Assembly (NCBI RefSeq): GCF_018598185.1
Contig: NZ_JAHESC010000018.1
Span: 1 to 64,000, forward strand
Source of the DNA: Dawidia soli
GTDB taxonomy: Bacteria > Bacteroidota > Bacteroidia > Cytophagales > Cyclobacteriaceae
Direction of reading: 5' to 3'
Length of the DNA stretch: 64,000 nt
Positions within the stretch are counted from its first letter, which is position 1; each line of letters starts with the position of its first letter. The notes under the pieces are model-generated. The model searched no databases, had not been told where the DNA came from, and saw only the letters and a list, made by a program, of their open reading frames with translations. Shown here piece by piece: positions 34,919 through 43,679 of the stretch. A program made the position numbers and the translations under genes.

Positions 34919-36662
34919 CGGCGGGGATTTCATCGACATAGATCAGGGCATCCGAAGACTTCTTGCGACCGGAGGACAACGTCTTGCTGCCCATCAATCG
35001 CCAAACGATCTCGTATTCATAATCATAGCTACCGCGTTTGAGCATAAACTCGGCCAGCGCGGCAGGCACTTGCTCGGTGCCCTTGATCGTTACCTGTTCT
35101 TCTTTCATACCGGCACCGTAATCATAATAGAACTTGACGGTGGCCAGGCGGATCTTCGCTTCCTGCAGCAGCTTGGGGTCGGCTTCGATGCTCACCGACA
35201 CCGGGTGGAACGGCGGCGCCAGGTTCAGACCCAATTGATCGGACTTCATCCAGTCCTGTTGCACGGTATGATCGCCGAAGAAGCTCCACTTGGTTTGAAA
35301 TTCGTATACCAGCCATTTATCGCGATCGTTATCCGATTGGTCTTTCCAGCCGTAGAGCAGGCGGAACGGATTGCCCAGCGCTTCTTTAAATTCTTTCTCG
35401 GCAATACGCAGCTCGTCGTACGTCACGGCACCGTTGCCGTGCGTCTTCTTCATGCTGACCGTTACAAAATTGATATACTTGCTGAACTGGTCGGAGTTCA
35501 AACCGTCGACCGACACGAGCAGCTCGCGCTGTTTGTAGAACGGATCATCCAGGTTCACCGAGCGGAAACAATCCTTGCATTGGGCCACATCGCTGCCCAA
35601 GTTTTCGTCAAAACGAAAGTTGATGGTCTCCATCGTAGCCTTGCTCAGGTCGATGACATAGTGGCCTGACTTCTTTTGCTGCTTCATCTCGTACGCAAAA
35701 TTGAGACTGACCACCGTGGCGCTTTGCTGAATCCCCTTCGCGATGGTATTGATGCCGCTCGCAATCTGCTCGACCGTGGATTCTTCACCGCCGGGTGGCA
35801 TGGAGAACGGCGCAAACATCATGTCGAGGATCTTTTTGTAGGCTGCGTCCAACATCGCTTCCATCTTGTCGTCGGCGCCCATGTTGATAACCTTGATCGT
35901 ACCGTCTTCGCGCAGCTCGTCGAAGGCCGCTTTGATATCGACGCCCAGCGCGATATAGGGGTTGCCACCGATGTTCACACCGGCACTGAACTCCTCATGT
36001 TTGTATACTTTGTCCCAGTCTACTTCCACACGCGCCTGCATGGGCGAGCGGTAGCCGGCAAAGTCCATGACAAAGGAGAAGCTCAGGTCGGGTGTGGGGG
36101 TCTTGCACGACTCCCACAGGATCTTGGCCCCCAGCTTCGTGAGTCGGATCGAGCAGGCTGCCTTGTTGCCCACAAATACAGGAGCCCGCCCGACACCGAC
36201 AACCTTCTTGGTGAAATCCGATCCTTCTTCTGCGAAAGAGGAGATCAACGCGAAGGTGCCACCTTTATAGACAATTGGACCAACGATTACAGCATCTTTG
36301 TTTTTAGTCTTGCTACGCAGCACACTTTGTGCCCGCGAGATCTCGGACTCCGGCACGCTGAGCTCGACCAGCGCGTGTACAACGCCGCCGCCGTCGCCCT
36401 CGATCACCTGGTCGGTGCCGGGCTTGGTCTTGACGTTTTGCACATAGCGCAGGAACGAGAACTGCGGCAGACCGGAGAGCGTCTCGCCCAGCCGGAGCTT
36501 GTTCGGCAGGTAATAATATTTGGTCGAGTCTGTGATGTGTGGAAACACCAGCAGCTCACCCGCCTGGATAGGCTGATCGATAAAGATCGGCTGCCCCAGG
36601 GCGGTGTGGCCGGTAAGCCACCCCGCTGCGAAGAGCAGAAAGTATATGATTTTTGTTTTCAT
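34902..36662 (-). CDS. Secreted YYYLP-type family protein, full-length (586 aa)
   Basis: A signal peptide (about 1-23) leads into PIFIDQPIQAGELLVFPH, the aromatic block KYYYLPNKLRLG (48-59), PQFSFLRYV and EGDGGGVVHALVEL (89-101). The middle block is KILWESCKTPTPDLSFSF and YRSPMQARVEVDWDKVY. The C-terminal domain has CKDCF (Cys362, Cys365), VNLDDPFYKQREL and VSMKKTHGNG. It is most similar to the 671-aa paralog at 38236, sharing nearly every block. It looks like an all-beta secreted protein with two or three domains. The function is unknown; it is not similar to any enzyme I can name. Confidence 0.8.
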   Translation of the reverse strand: MKTKIIYFLLFAAGWLTGHTALGQPIFIDQPIQAGELLVFPHITDSTKYYYLPNKLRLGETLSGLPQFSFLRYVQNVKTKPGTDQVIEGDGGGVVHALVELSVPESEISRAQSVLRSKTKNKDAVIVGPIVYKGGTFALISSFAEEGSDFTKKVVGVGRAPVFVGNKAACSIRLTKLGAKILWESCKTPTPDLSFSFVMDFAGYRSPMQARVEVDWDKVYKHEEFSAGVNIGGNPYIALGVDIKAAFDELREDGTIKVINMGADDKMEAMLDAAYKKILDMMFAPFSMPPGGEESTVEQIASGINTIAKGIQQSATVVSLNFAYEMKQQKKSGHYVIDLSKATMETINFRFDENLGSDVAQCKDCFRSVNLDDPFYKQRELLVSVDGLNSDQFSKYINFVTVSMKKTHGNGAVTYDELRIAEKEFKEALGNPFRLLYGWKDQSDNDRDKWLVYEFQTKWSFFGDHTVQQDWMKSDQLGLNLAPPFHPVSVSIEADPKLLQEAKIRLATVKFYYDYGAGMKEEQVTIKGTEQVPAALAEFMLKRGSYDYEYEIVWRLMGSKTLSSGRKKSSDALIYVDEIPADAKVL

Positions 36663-36703
36663 CGGAATATCGTTTTATGCGTGCGAGGGAAATATCACAG
36701 CGG

Positions 36704-38224
36704 TTAGCGGAGTATGCGGCTGGAGTCCGTAAAGTAGTTTCTGACCTCGGTCACCGCGCGGGCAAAATCAATCGCGCCGGTACCCACACAGTTAGGTCCG
36801 CCCAGGTGTGGACATGCCAGTGCCTTGACGGCGGCCCGGTGCGTAAAGTACTGCGTAACGGCTTGTGGCGGCGCCGCCGTTACCACCGAGCTGCTAAACC
36901 TGGTCCTGAGTTCGGCATCGCTTATATCGAAGTGAGTTACGATGTCGTACAGCGCATACGCAAACATGCTGGACACCAGGCGGTGGTTCGTCTCGGCAGC
37001 TCTGCCGGCGGCCGTGCGGGCATACGCTTCCAACTCGTTGGCCAGGGCCGTAGCAAAGACGCCGGGATAGCGCAGCCGGTTGTTGGGCGGTGTCATAACC
37101 TGGGCGGCACGCATCATGACATCAAATGCCTCCGTGCGGGTAGGCAGCGCCTGGTCGAAGAAGAACCACCCATATGCCTGGAACATCATCTCGTTGTAGA
37201 ATACATACTTGCCCGGCACATCCAGCCAGCGGTAACTTCTCAGCTCGTAGCGTGCACCGGTCTGAATATAGCTGTTCACAAGTGTGATCCTGCTGCGGTG
37301 TGGTGGAGTCACTTCGCGGTTTTCGGGAATGGTTGTCGTGAACTCCATTACGTGCGGTCTGTCCCACATGTCAGGCACGCCGGTTAAAAAGGAATGGCTG
37401 CCCAGGAAGAAACGCGAGTCGTTCCGATTGAGCCAGCTCAACAAATTACTGCGTCCGTTGGTGTGACGTTCAAGTCCCCAGAACGTAGCAAGACCTTCAT
37501 CCAGCGCCGACTGCTCGTCGGCCTGCAGCTCATCGCCCCAATGTCCTTTGTCTCCACCATACGACACTGCAAGGCCATTTGTACCCCATTTGTTGCGAAC
37601 GATTTGGTTGGCAGCATTGTACTCGAGCGCAAACTGGGTGTGAGAAAATTCGTGCACCACGGTTTTATACCACGCCCACCAATCCGGAGAAGATGTGCCC
37701 ATGATGTGATTAGCCGCCAGCTCGCCCAGCATCACCCAGCCTTTGTACACACGGGTTGTGTGGTTTCGCTCGCTGCTGGCGCACGGCCAGACGCCGTAGA
37801 GCGAACCGATCTTGTCACGACATTTGCAGGGACCTGGGGCCGCGATGCCGGCATGGTCGTCATACAGATTGACCTCGACGGTGTCGACCAGGCCATTCGA
37901 CATATTGCGAAGCTGCATCAACCGGCGACGGAGAATAGAGCTGGTGTTGGTCAGCGAGTCGTAGGTTTGCACGATCTTCAGGCCGGCGAAAGCACTTCGG
38001 AAGATCGGTGCGGTTTGATTGTCGAGCACGACGTGCGAGAAACCGTACGAGGTCGCGCCGCAGTTCGAAGGCTGTATGTAGGAAGCCGTAGCGCCCGTGA
38101 AGTTTGCCGTCATCGCGGCGGTAGGCGCATGAAAATAAACAATGATTTGCTGCGCCAGCAAGGCCGGCACGATGCCGGCGGTGAATGCAAGCGCAAGGGC
38201 TATAGTTCTGATATGCTTTTTCAT
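36704..38224 (-). CDS. Secreted HExxH putative metallopeptidase
   Basis: About 506 aa from the ATG at 38224 (MKKHIRTIALALAFTAG, signal peptide ending LLAQ); the frame opens two codons earlier with TTG. The zinc-binding motif HEFSH is at residues 191-195 (WYKTVVHEFSHTQFALEY), and a probable third ligand is Glu243 in LDEGLATFWGLE, a gluzincin-like arrangement. Two Cys pairs near 134 (CKCRD) suggest disulfides. No named family is recognised, so the substrate is unknown. The gene is embedded between two YYYLP-type paralogs with gaps of 5 and 41 bases, so it is clearly part of the same unit and may process its products. Confidence 0.78.
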   Translation of the reverse strand: MKKHIRTIALALAFTAGIVPALLAQQIIVYFHAPTAAMTANFTGATASYIQPSNCGATSYGFSHVVLDNQTAPIFRSAFAGLKIVQTYDSLTNTSSILRRRLMQLRNMSNGLVDTVEVNLYDDHAGIAAPGPCKCRDKIGSLYGVWPCASSERNHTTRVYKGWVMLGELAANHIMGTSSPDWWAWYKTVVHEFSHTQFALEYNAANQIVRNKWGTNGLAVSYGGDKGHWGDELQADEQSALDEGLATFWGLERHTNGRSNLLSWLNRNDSRFFLGSHSFLTGVPDMWDRPHVMEFTTTIPENREVTPPHRSRITLVNSYIQTGARYELRSYRWLDVPGKYVFYNEMMFQAYGWFFFDQALPTRTEAFDVMMRAAQVMTPPNNRLRYPGVFATALANELEAYARTAAGRAAETNHRLVSSMFAYALYDIVTHFDISDAELRTRFSSSVVTAAPPQAVTQYFTHRAAVKALACPHLGGPNCVGTGAIDFARAVTEVRNYFTDSSRILR

Positions 38225-38235
38225 AGACAAGAGCG

Positions 38236-40251
38236 TTATAGATTGTCGGCAAAGATGAGCGAGCTCGTACCCGGCAGCTTGCCTGAGCTGACGGTCTTAC
38301 CCGTCTTGAGAATCCAGTTGATTTCGTATTCGTAGGCCAGCGCTTGCGCCGGCATGAGCAGGTCGATCTGCCCCGAGAGTGTCTTCTTCGGATCGAGACG
38401 GAAGTTGCGCACCTGCTCCTTTCCGCCCAGGGTATAGGTAACCTTTACCTCGGCCGAGCGCACGCCCTTTTCCTCGAATACCGCCGGGTCGGCCTCGATG
38501 TCGACCATCTTGCGCACATAGGGCGACGAAACAGGCACAGAGCCCATGCTGGACGTAACCCAGGGAGATTCTTCGGTAAAGCCGCCGAAGTAATTCCAAA
38601 CAACCTTATAGTCGTAGTCGAGCCATTTCAGCCGATCAGCGTCGTTCTTCCAGCCGTAGATCACCTTGAAGGTGTTGCCGGTGGTATTGAAGTTCGTTTT
38701 ATCAATACGGATCTCCTGGTTCGTTACGTCTCCGCCTTCGTGCTTCTTGCGGATAGTAACGTTGGCAAAATTGATATACTTGCCGAAGTCCTCGGAGTTG
38801 AAGCCGTCGAGGTAGGCAAAAACATCACGCTGTACATACAGCGGGTCTTCCAGGTTGGCTTCGCGGAAACAGTCCGTGCATTTGATCTGCCCGAAGTTTT
38901 CGTCAAACCGCAGCACCAGGTTGTCGACGGTATATTTGTTCAGGTCGATGCTGAAGTTGCCGGACTGGTGGATCTTCTTCATCTGGTAGCTCGCCATGAT
39001 CGAGATTGACGGCACGTCCACCTCCGGAATGTCGGCTGGCTGGCTGACGGCGCTGCTGCCGGTATAGCCCTGGCTTACATCCATCGCCCGGCGGGGGCCG
39101 ATCCGGACGTCGTCGCGCAAGGACGCGTCTGTCCCCCCCGTAGTTGTACTTCCGGTAGTGGATGCCGTTGTCGTACTCCCCGTGCTGGTCGTAGACGTCG
39201 TCCCGCCGGTGGTAGTCGTTGTACCGTTGCCGGTATTGCCGGTGCTGGAGGAAGCGCTGTTGCGCCGGTCGGCATTTGCACGATTTTCCGCACGGACGGC
39301 CGCGTTCTGTGTGCGTGCGCTGTTACGCTCTTCATTCAATCGCGTTGTGGCTCGGTCCAGCAGGCTCGCGCCGCCCACACCGGTCGATGCGCCCAGCTGG
39401 CTCAGGCTCGGTGAGCCCGTGCCGCCCGCGGGATCGAACATCATCGATGTGAGTTTATTGTACGCCGTCTCGAGTGCCTTTTCCAGGTCTTCGTCCTCGC
39501 CGTATTGCTCAACCTTGATGGCGCCGCTCTTGCGCAGGTCTTCAAACGTAGCATTGATCTCCCCCGCCAGCAGCACCGGCCCGGTCATAGAGGCGGCTGC
39601 CTGAAAGGTCGATGCTTCATACATCTGATCGAAGTTCGCTTCGATCTTGACCCGCTTTGGCGAGCGATAGCCTTGCATGGTCATTTCAAACGACACGCTC
39701 ATATCCGGCGTCGGTGTTTTGAAAGATTCCCACAGGATCTTCGCGCCCTGTTTATTCAACAACACAGAGATCGCTGCCTGGTGCCCGTCGAGTATAGGTG
39801 CCTTGCCCACGCCAAGTACCTGTTTGGTGAACTCACCGTCTTTGTTGGCGATCGACGAGATCAGGGCGATCGTACCATCGGTAAACAGTATAGGGCCTTT
39901 CAACACCGCGCCGGGCTTGATGCGTTGCAGCTCGCGCTCTGCCAGCCGGCGGTGCTCTTCGGTTACTTCCAGCACCACGACAGCATGCACCAGTCCACCC
40001 CCGTCGCCTTCCTTGTTCGCGGCGTTATTGTCGACGTATTTCAGGAATGAGAATTTAGGCTTACCGTTGGCAGCCGTCGCAATGCGCGGCTTATCGGTAA
40101 CGTAATAGTACGAGTTCTTATCCGCCACATCCGGGAACACGGTCAGCGGCCCGGCCTTGATCGGTTCGTCCAGCATTACCTTCTGGCTATGGGCAGTTTG
40201 GACGCCCAGCAGGGTAAGGACAGTTATACATACACAGAAGATCCATTTCAT
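38236..40251 (-). CDS. Secreted YYYLP-type family protein with Thr-rich linker (671 aa)
   Basis: The start at 40251 begins a signal peptide (MKWIFCVCITVLTLLG, ending AHSQ); the frame opens earlier with GTG. The N-terminal block is NSYYYVTDKPRIATA, PKFSFLKYV and EGDGGGLVHAVVVL. The middle block is KILWESFKTPTPDMSVSF and YRSPKRVKIEANFDQMY. The C-terminal domain has CTDCF (Cys458, Cys461), ANLEDPLYVQRDV and VTIRKKHEGGD. Between the halves, about residues 338-373 form a Thr/Gly/Ser run with few other residues, a flexible and possibly O-glycosylated linker not seen in the 586-aa paralog. Function unknown. Confidence 0.8.
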   Translation of the reverse strand: MKWIFCVCITVLTLLGVQTAHSQKVMLDEPIKAGPLTVFPDVADKNSYYYVTDKPRIATAANGKPKFSFLKYVDNNAANKEGDGGGLVHAVVVLEVTEEHRRLAERELQRIKPGAVLKGPILFTDGTIALISSIANKDGEFTKQVLGVGKAPILDGHQAAISVLLNKQGAKILWESFKTPTPDMSVSFEMTMQGYRSPKRVKIEANFDQMYEASTFQAAASMTGPVLLAGEINATFEDLRKSGAIKVEQYGEDEDLEKALETAYNKLTSMMFDPAGGTGSPSLSQLGASTGVGGASLLDRATTRLNEERNSARTQNAAVRAENRANADRRNSASSSTGNTGNGTTTTTGGTTSTTSTGSTTTASTTGSTTTGGTDASLRDDVRIGPRRAMDVSQGYTGSSAVSQPADIPEVDVPSISIMASYQMKKIHQSGNFSIDLNKYTVDNLVLRFDENFGQIKCTDCFREANLEDPLYVQRDVFAYLDGFNSEDFGKYINFANVTIRKKHEGGDVTNQEIRIDKTNFNTTGNTFKVIYGWKNDADRLKWLDYDYKVVWNYFGGFTEESPWVTSSMGSVPVSSPYVRKMVDIEADPAVFEEKGVRSAEVKVTYTLGGKEQVRNFRLDPKKTLSGQIDLLMPAQALAYEYEINWILKTGKTVSSGKLPGTSSLIFADNL

Positions 40252-40311
40252 ATACTTGGGTTTTTGAGTTAGAGAGCGGGCGCCGCCCACAGCCAGCGCC
40301 CGTGAGTCCGG

Positions 40312-42297
40312 TCAATTCTTAACGGTATCGAATATTTCCTTGAAGCCGTCCAGCACTTTGTCTACTTTATTCACTTCACCGTCTTTGGGCGAAAGAATGG
40401 TTTTACCCAGTTCCACAGCTTGCTTGAATATTTCTGATTCTTTGTCGCGCAGCGCGTCGGGGATCACCGCAAACACATAGTCGTCGTTGATCTTGGCTTC
40501 CCAGGGCAACACACACTTCTCACCGGTCTTCGGCGTCAGGATCAGGCGGTATACATAGCCACGGGTGTCTTTGTCTGTGTAGATCGTCTTTTCGATCAAT
40601 GACTGGCCCTTTGAAACGGTCAGCGGGATATTCGTCTCCACTTCTTTGCCAAACTTCTGGTACCGCACTTGCAGCGTAGCCCGGGGAATACCCATCTCCT
40701 GCATCTGGGTCAGGTCACCTTCAAACTGGATCGTACGCGGAGATACCGGTGCGGTCAGGTTGATGCCTTTCCAGTCGCCTTTCTCCCACTTCGGATCGGT
40801 CGGGTAGATATTGCCCTTCAGGTTCCAGCTGGTGCGGTACTCGTACACGTCCGGGTTTTTATCTTCGCCGCGGGCATAGGTCAGGCTGGCGAGCGTGCCC
40901 TTTGTCAGGGTGGTTTTATCGATGGTAATAGCGTCCTGGAAGTCGTTGCCGCTGCTGCGCTTCTTGCGAATGTCGACCGACACGGCGTTTACCTCGTCGC
41001 CAAACATCTGCTCAGCCTGGCCGTCGAGGATCAGGTGTATTTCGCGGTGCTGAAAGAACGGATCGTTCAGGTTCACCGACGTTACGCATTTGGCGTTGTG
41101 TTTCACGCCGTCATACCACGAGGCCAGGTTTTCGGTAAGGATGGTTTCGTGTACTACCGGAATGCGCAGCTTGAGGCTGTACGTCTCGACGCCTATTTTT
41201 GTCTTGGTTTCAATACGCTTGGTATTGAAGGTGTATTTATACAGGTCTTCCGACGGCTGGTAGCGTTCACCCGGCGCAGGGCTCGTCGCCGCCTTGCCTT
41301 CTTCGGGTTCAGAAAAATCCTTTTCTGCTACCGACGACAGGAAGTATTCCATAAAGGCATCGGTTACCTCTTTTGCAATGGGGTTATCAGGTTTCAGCTG
41401 GTCCAGCTTGATCACCACAGCCTTATTTTTCATCAGGAAGCTGACCAGCGAATCCTTTTCCGTGTCCGTGATCTCATCATCCTTCAAGCTGTTGCTGAAC
41501 GGCATCGTGTCGTCGTCTTTGTCCTTGTGCGTATACTCACGGCTATATTCATGGTACAGGCGGCTGATCTCCGTCCAGTTGACCGTGATAACACCATCGA
41601 CGGCTGGGGTTAATACCTCATAGGCAAAACGCAGGTTGAGGGACACGTCCGTGATGGAACGGGCCTTCTCGAAGGTTGCCGCCAGCAGCTGTGCACCGTT
41701 CTTTTCCAGGATCGCCGCCACAGCCATCTTAGCACCCGGCACCGGGGCCGCTTTACCCGTCGTAACCATGTTGGGCGTAAACTTCTCATTGGTCAGCGTA
41801 CCCGATATAATGCGGAAAGTCTCGCCTTCTATATCCGACTTTAACGTAACCGGCCCGATCACCTTGGGATTCTTTACTTGCGAATATTTCGGGTTTACCC
41901 CTTTCAGATCACCGATCTTTTGAGCGATCTTCTGTTGCAGCTCTTTTTCCTGCGCCGGTGTCAGCCCCCATTCCATCAGAAAATGCATGAGAGCGCCCTG
42001 CACGCCGCCGGCAGCCACCGTTTCTTCCGTGGTATACTTCACAAAGATGAACTCGGGCGTACCGTCGTCTTTTTTGGAAAGCCGCAGGTTCGTGGGCAGG
42101 TAATAATACTCGTTCGAGAAAAGGTTGTAGTTCGCGCTCGACGCCGTGTTGGCGCGGCCGTAGCAGATCACCTGGAGTCCGTCAGATAGGGTAATGCCTA
42201 CCTTGTTCTCAGAGTCGAGAACCTGACAGAAGCCAGTCAGGCATGCTGATAGGAGGAATCCGATCAGCACGAAACAATTAATCATTGGTCTTTTCAT
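40312..42297 (-). CDS. Secreted YYYLP-type family protein (661 aa)
   Basis: A signal peptide (about 1-25, ending GFCQ) contains Cys residues but no convincing lipobox. The family blocks are NEYYYLPTNLRLS, PEFIFVKY, GGVQGALMHFLMEWGLT, AQLLAATFEKARSITDVSL, VNLNDPFFQHREIH and VDIRKKRSSG. A charged insertion (about 250-345) separates the two halves, and an extra C-terminal helical tail (about 615-661) is absent from the paralogs. There is one Cys before the NLNDP block instead of a CxxC pair. The start overlaps nothing upstream, but its coding 5' end overlaps the LRAT-like gene's 3' end by 20 bases, implying coupling. Confidence 0.8.
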   Translation of the reverse strand: MKRPMINCFVLIGFLLSACLTGFCQVLDSENKVGITLSDGLQVICYGRANTASSANYNLFSNEYYYLPTNLRLSKKDDGTPEFIFVKYTTEETVAAGGVQGALMHFLMEWGLTPAQEKELQQKIAQKIGDLKGVNPKYSQVKNPKVIGPVTLKSDIEGETFRIISGTLTNEKFTPNMVTTGKAAPVPGAKMAVAAILEKNGAQLLAATFEKARSITDVSLNLRFAYEVLTPAVDGVITVNWTEISRLYHEYSREYTHKDKDDDTMPFSNSLKDDEITDTEKDSLVSFLMKNKAVVIKLDQLKPDNPIAKEVTDAFMEYFLSSVAEKDFSEPEEGKAATSPAPGERYQPSEDLYKYTFNTKRIETKTKIGVETYSLKLRIPVVHETILTENLASWYDGVKHNAKCVTSVNLNDPFFQHREIHLILDGQAEQMFGDEVNAVSVDIRKKRSSGNDFQDAITIDKTTLTKGTLASLTYARGEDKNPDVYEYRTSWNLKGNIYPTDPKWEKGDWKGINLTAPVSPRTIQFEGDLTQMQEMGIPRATLQVRYQKFGKEVETNIPLTVSKGQSLIEKTIYTDKDTRGYVYRLILTPKTGEKCVLPWEAKINDDYVFAVIPDALRDKESEIFKQAVELGKTILSPKDGEVNKVDKVLDGFKEIFDTVKN

Positions 42298-43009
42298 GGT
42301 GTGTAGATTGATTAAATAATACAGAGTTGATGATACGCTCCTGGACGAACGATTTACCGACCTCGTCGCCGGCAGCCTTCATGATCTGTACCGGCAGTTG
42401 CGCGACGACGGTCTTATAAAACTCGTTGGGGGTCGACGACCAGGTGAACGGTATATATTCTTTAGCTTCCAGGTTGGTATGGAGCAAACGGTTCAAACAC
42501 AGCAGCACGAAGTCCGTGCAGTTGTACTCCCGGGAATTGAAATACGGCCGCTCAACCTGGATGCCGGCCGCTATCTCTTTCAGACGCGCGTCCAGGGTCG
42601 GGCTGGTACGCAGGCGTACCAGCGCATCGCACGGATAGTCATAGCTGTGCGGTAAGCCGCGGGAGAGGAAATAGTCTGCCGTAATGCGCGGCTCTGACGA
42701 CGAGCGCGGCAGCGTAAAGTAACGCGATGCCAGGTTGTCGGCATGCTCGTCCCAACGGATCTCAGCCGGTCCCCACAGGTCGAAGTAGGTCAGCGACAAC
42801 GTGCGGACGGTATCGTTGCAGGTGGTCTTGACGTGGTTGATCACTGTGTCGCGCACAACGATCGTATAGTTGTCGACCGCTAGGCCAACGTGGCCGGTGT
42901 GCCCGTCGTGCGTGGTATAGATCACGAGGTAAATGTCCGTGGGCTTGGCGGCCACCGGGCTGATGGTTACGACAAACAGCATGCAGAGCAGAAGGCGCAT
43001 CGTATTCAT
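42278..43009 (-). CDS. Secreted LRAT/permuted NlpC-P60-like cysteine hydrolase (predicted)
   Basis: A 243-aa protein with a signal peptide (about 1-21). The segment GHTGHVGLAVDNY (His40) resembles the HxGIY-type strand carrying the catalytic His in LRAT and permuted NlpC/P60 enzymes, and EYNCTDFVLLCLN (Cys164) resembles their NC-x-x-F helix with the catalytic Cys. The order His before Cys is the permuted one. Such enzymes act as amidases, acyltransferases or peptidases; the substrate here cannot be told. The call is from motif pattern only. Its ATG overlaps the preceding stop by four bases (ATGA), and its end overlaps the 661-aa family gene. Confidence 0.6.
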   Translation of the reverse strand: MNTMRLLLCMLFVVTISPVAAKPTDIYLVIYTTHDGHTGHVGLAVDNYTIVVRDTVINHVKTTCNDTVRTLSLTYFDLWGPAEIRWDEHADNLASRYFTLPRSSSEPRITADYFLSRGLPHSYDYPCDALVRLRTSPTLDARLKEIAAGIQVERPYFNSREYNCTDFVLLCLNRLLHTNLEAKEYIPFTWSSTPNEFYKTVVAQLPVQIMKAAGDEVGKSFVQERIINSVLFNQSTHHEKTND

Positions 43010-43674
43010 GGCGTTACCGTTAGTTGTTTCAGAATGGTCTTAAAAGGCAATTGCAAGGTTACCGGGCGGTCGAGCACGGAGCCACGCGTGGACCGCAGGG
43101 CATAGTAGTAGGTCACAGCCAGCATGGCGGTGACACCCTCCGGTTCGCGCAGGCAACGCTTGAACTCCTGGACCCCGTCCGCATCAAACCGGAAGGACAG
43201 TGCCATCCGGGCGCCGGGCGTGGTCGGCGGCACGTGCGCCCGCTGTACACTGCGGGTTAACAGTGTGCTCAGGTTGTCCTTTCCCACAATACGTATCCCC
43301 TCTTCGGCGGCGCGCACCACGGCCGGACCAGACAATACCGCCAGGGAATCGTACCGTTTGCGCAACGTAGCCTGTACGCTGTCTTCACCATGGGCGGGTA
43401 AACCCCAGTCGGTCAATACGTGGAATATACCCCCCGCCGGCGAGCCCCCCTCCTGTTCCCAGGATATGAAGGAGGCTTCCAACACGTGCGTGTCGTGACG
43501 TTGTGAAACGTGCAGCGCCGGCGGCAGGTAGTAGTAGCAGTGCGCGCAGTCGGCCATGGCATATACCACCACCGTGGTGCCCTTGACCGGTATTGCCACG
43601 CGGGAGGACTCTTCCAATAGCTGGCCGCGTAACGACAAAGGCAAAAACAGGAATATGATCAGGCCGGTCTTCAT
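43006..43674 (-). CDS. Short YYYLP-type family protein (N-terminal half only, 222 aa)
   Basis: The signal peptide MKTGLIIFLFLPLSLRGQ is followed by the family N-terminal domain: VVVYAMADCAHCYYYLPPALHVS and SPAGGIFHVLTDWGLP, then PGARMALSFRFDADGVQEF and TAMLAVTYYYAL. It ends where the paralogs continue into the LWESF and DDP blocks, so it is about one third of their length. There is no residual C-terminal half in other frames between it and the next gene, so it looks like a stand-alone short form rather than a fresh frameshift. A CAHC pair directly precedes the aromatic block. The stop overlaps the LRAT-like start. Confidence 0.75.
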   Translation of the reverse strand: MKTGLIIFLFLPLSLRGQLLEESSRVAIPVKGTTVVVYAMADCAHCYYYLPPALHVSQRHDTHVLEASFISWEQEGGSPAGGIFHVLTDWGLPAHGEDSVQATLRKRYDSLAVLSGPAVVRAAEEGIRIVGKDNLSTLLTRSVQRAHVPPTTPGARMALSFRFDADGVQEFKRCLREPEGVTAMLAVTYYYALRSTRGSVLDRPVTLQLPFKTILKQLTVTP

Positions 43675-43679
43675 GACGC

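Noticed and set aside
34587-36707. Two long plus-strand frames opposite the small beta-rich protein and the 586-aa paralog
   Set aside because: Complement of conserved family blocks; the minus-strand reading has signal peptides and paralogs, the plus-strand reading has neither.
38236-40251. CRISPR-like or tandem DNA repeat in the Thr-rich linker region
   Set aside because: The repetition is in Thr codons within a continuous reading frame, with no regular spacer-repeat layout.
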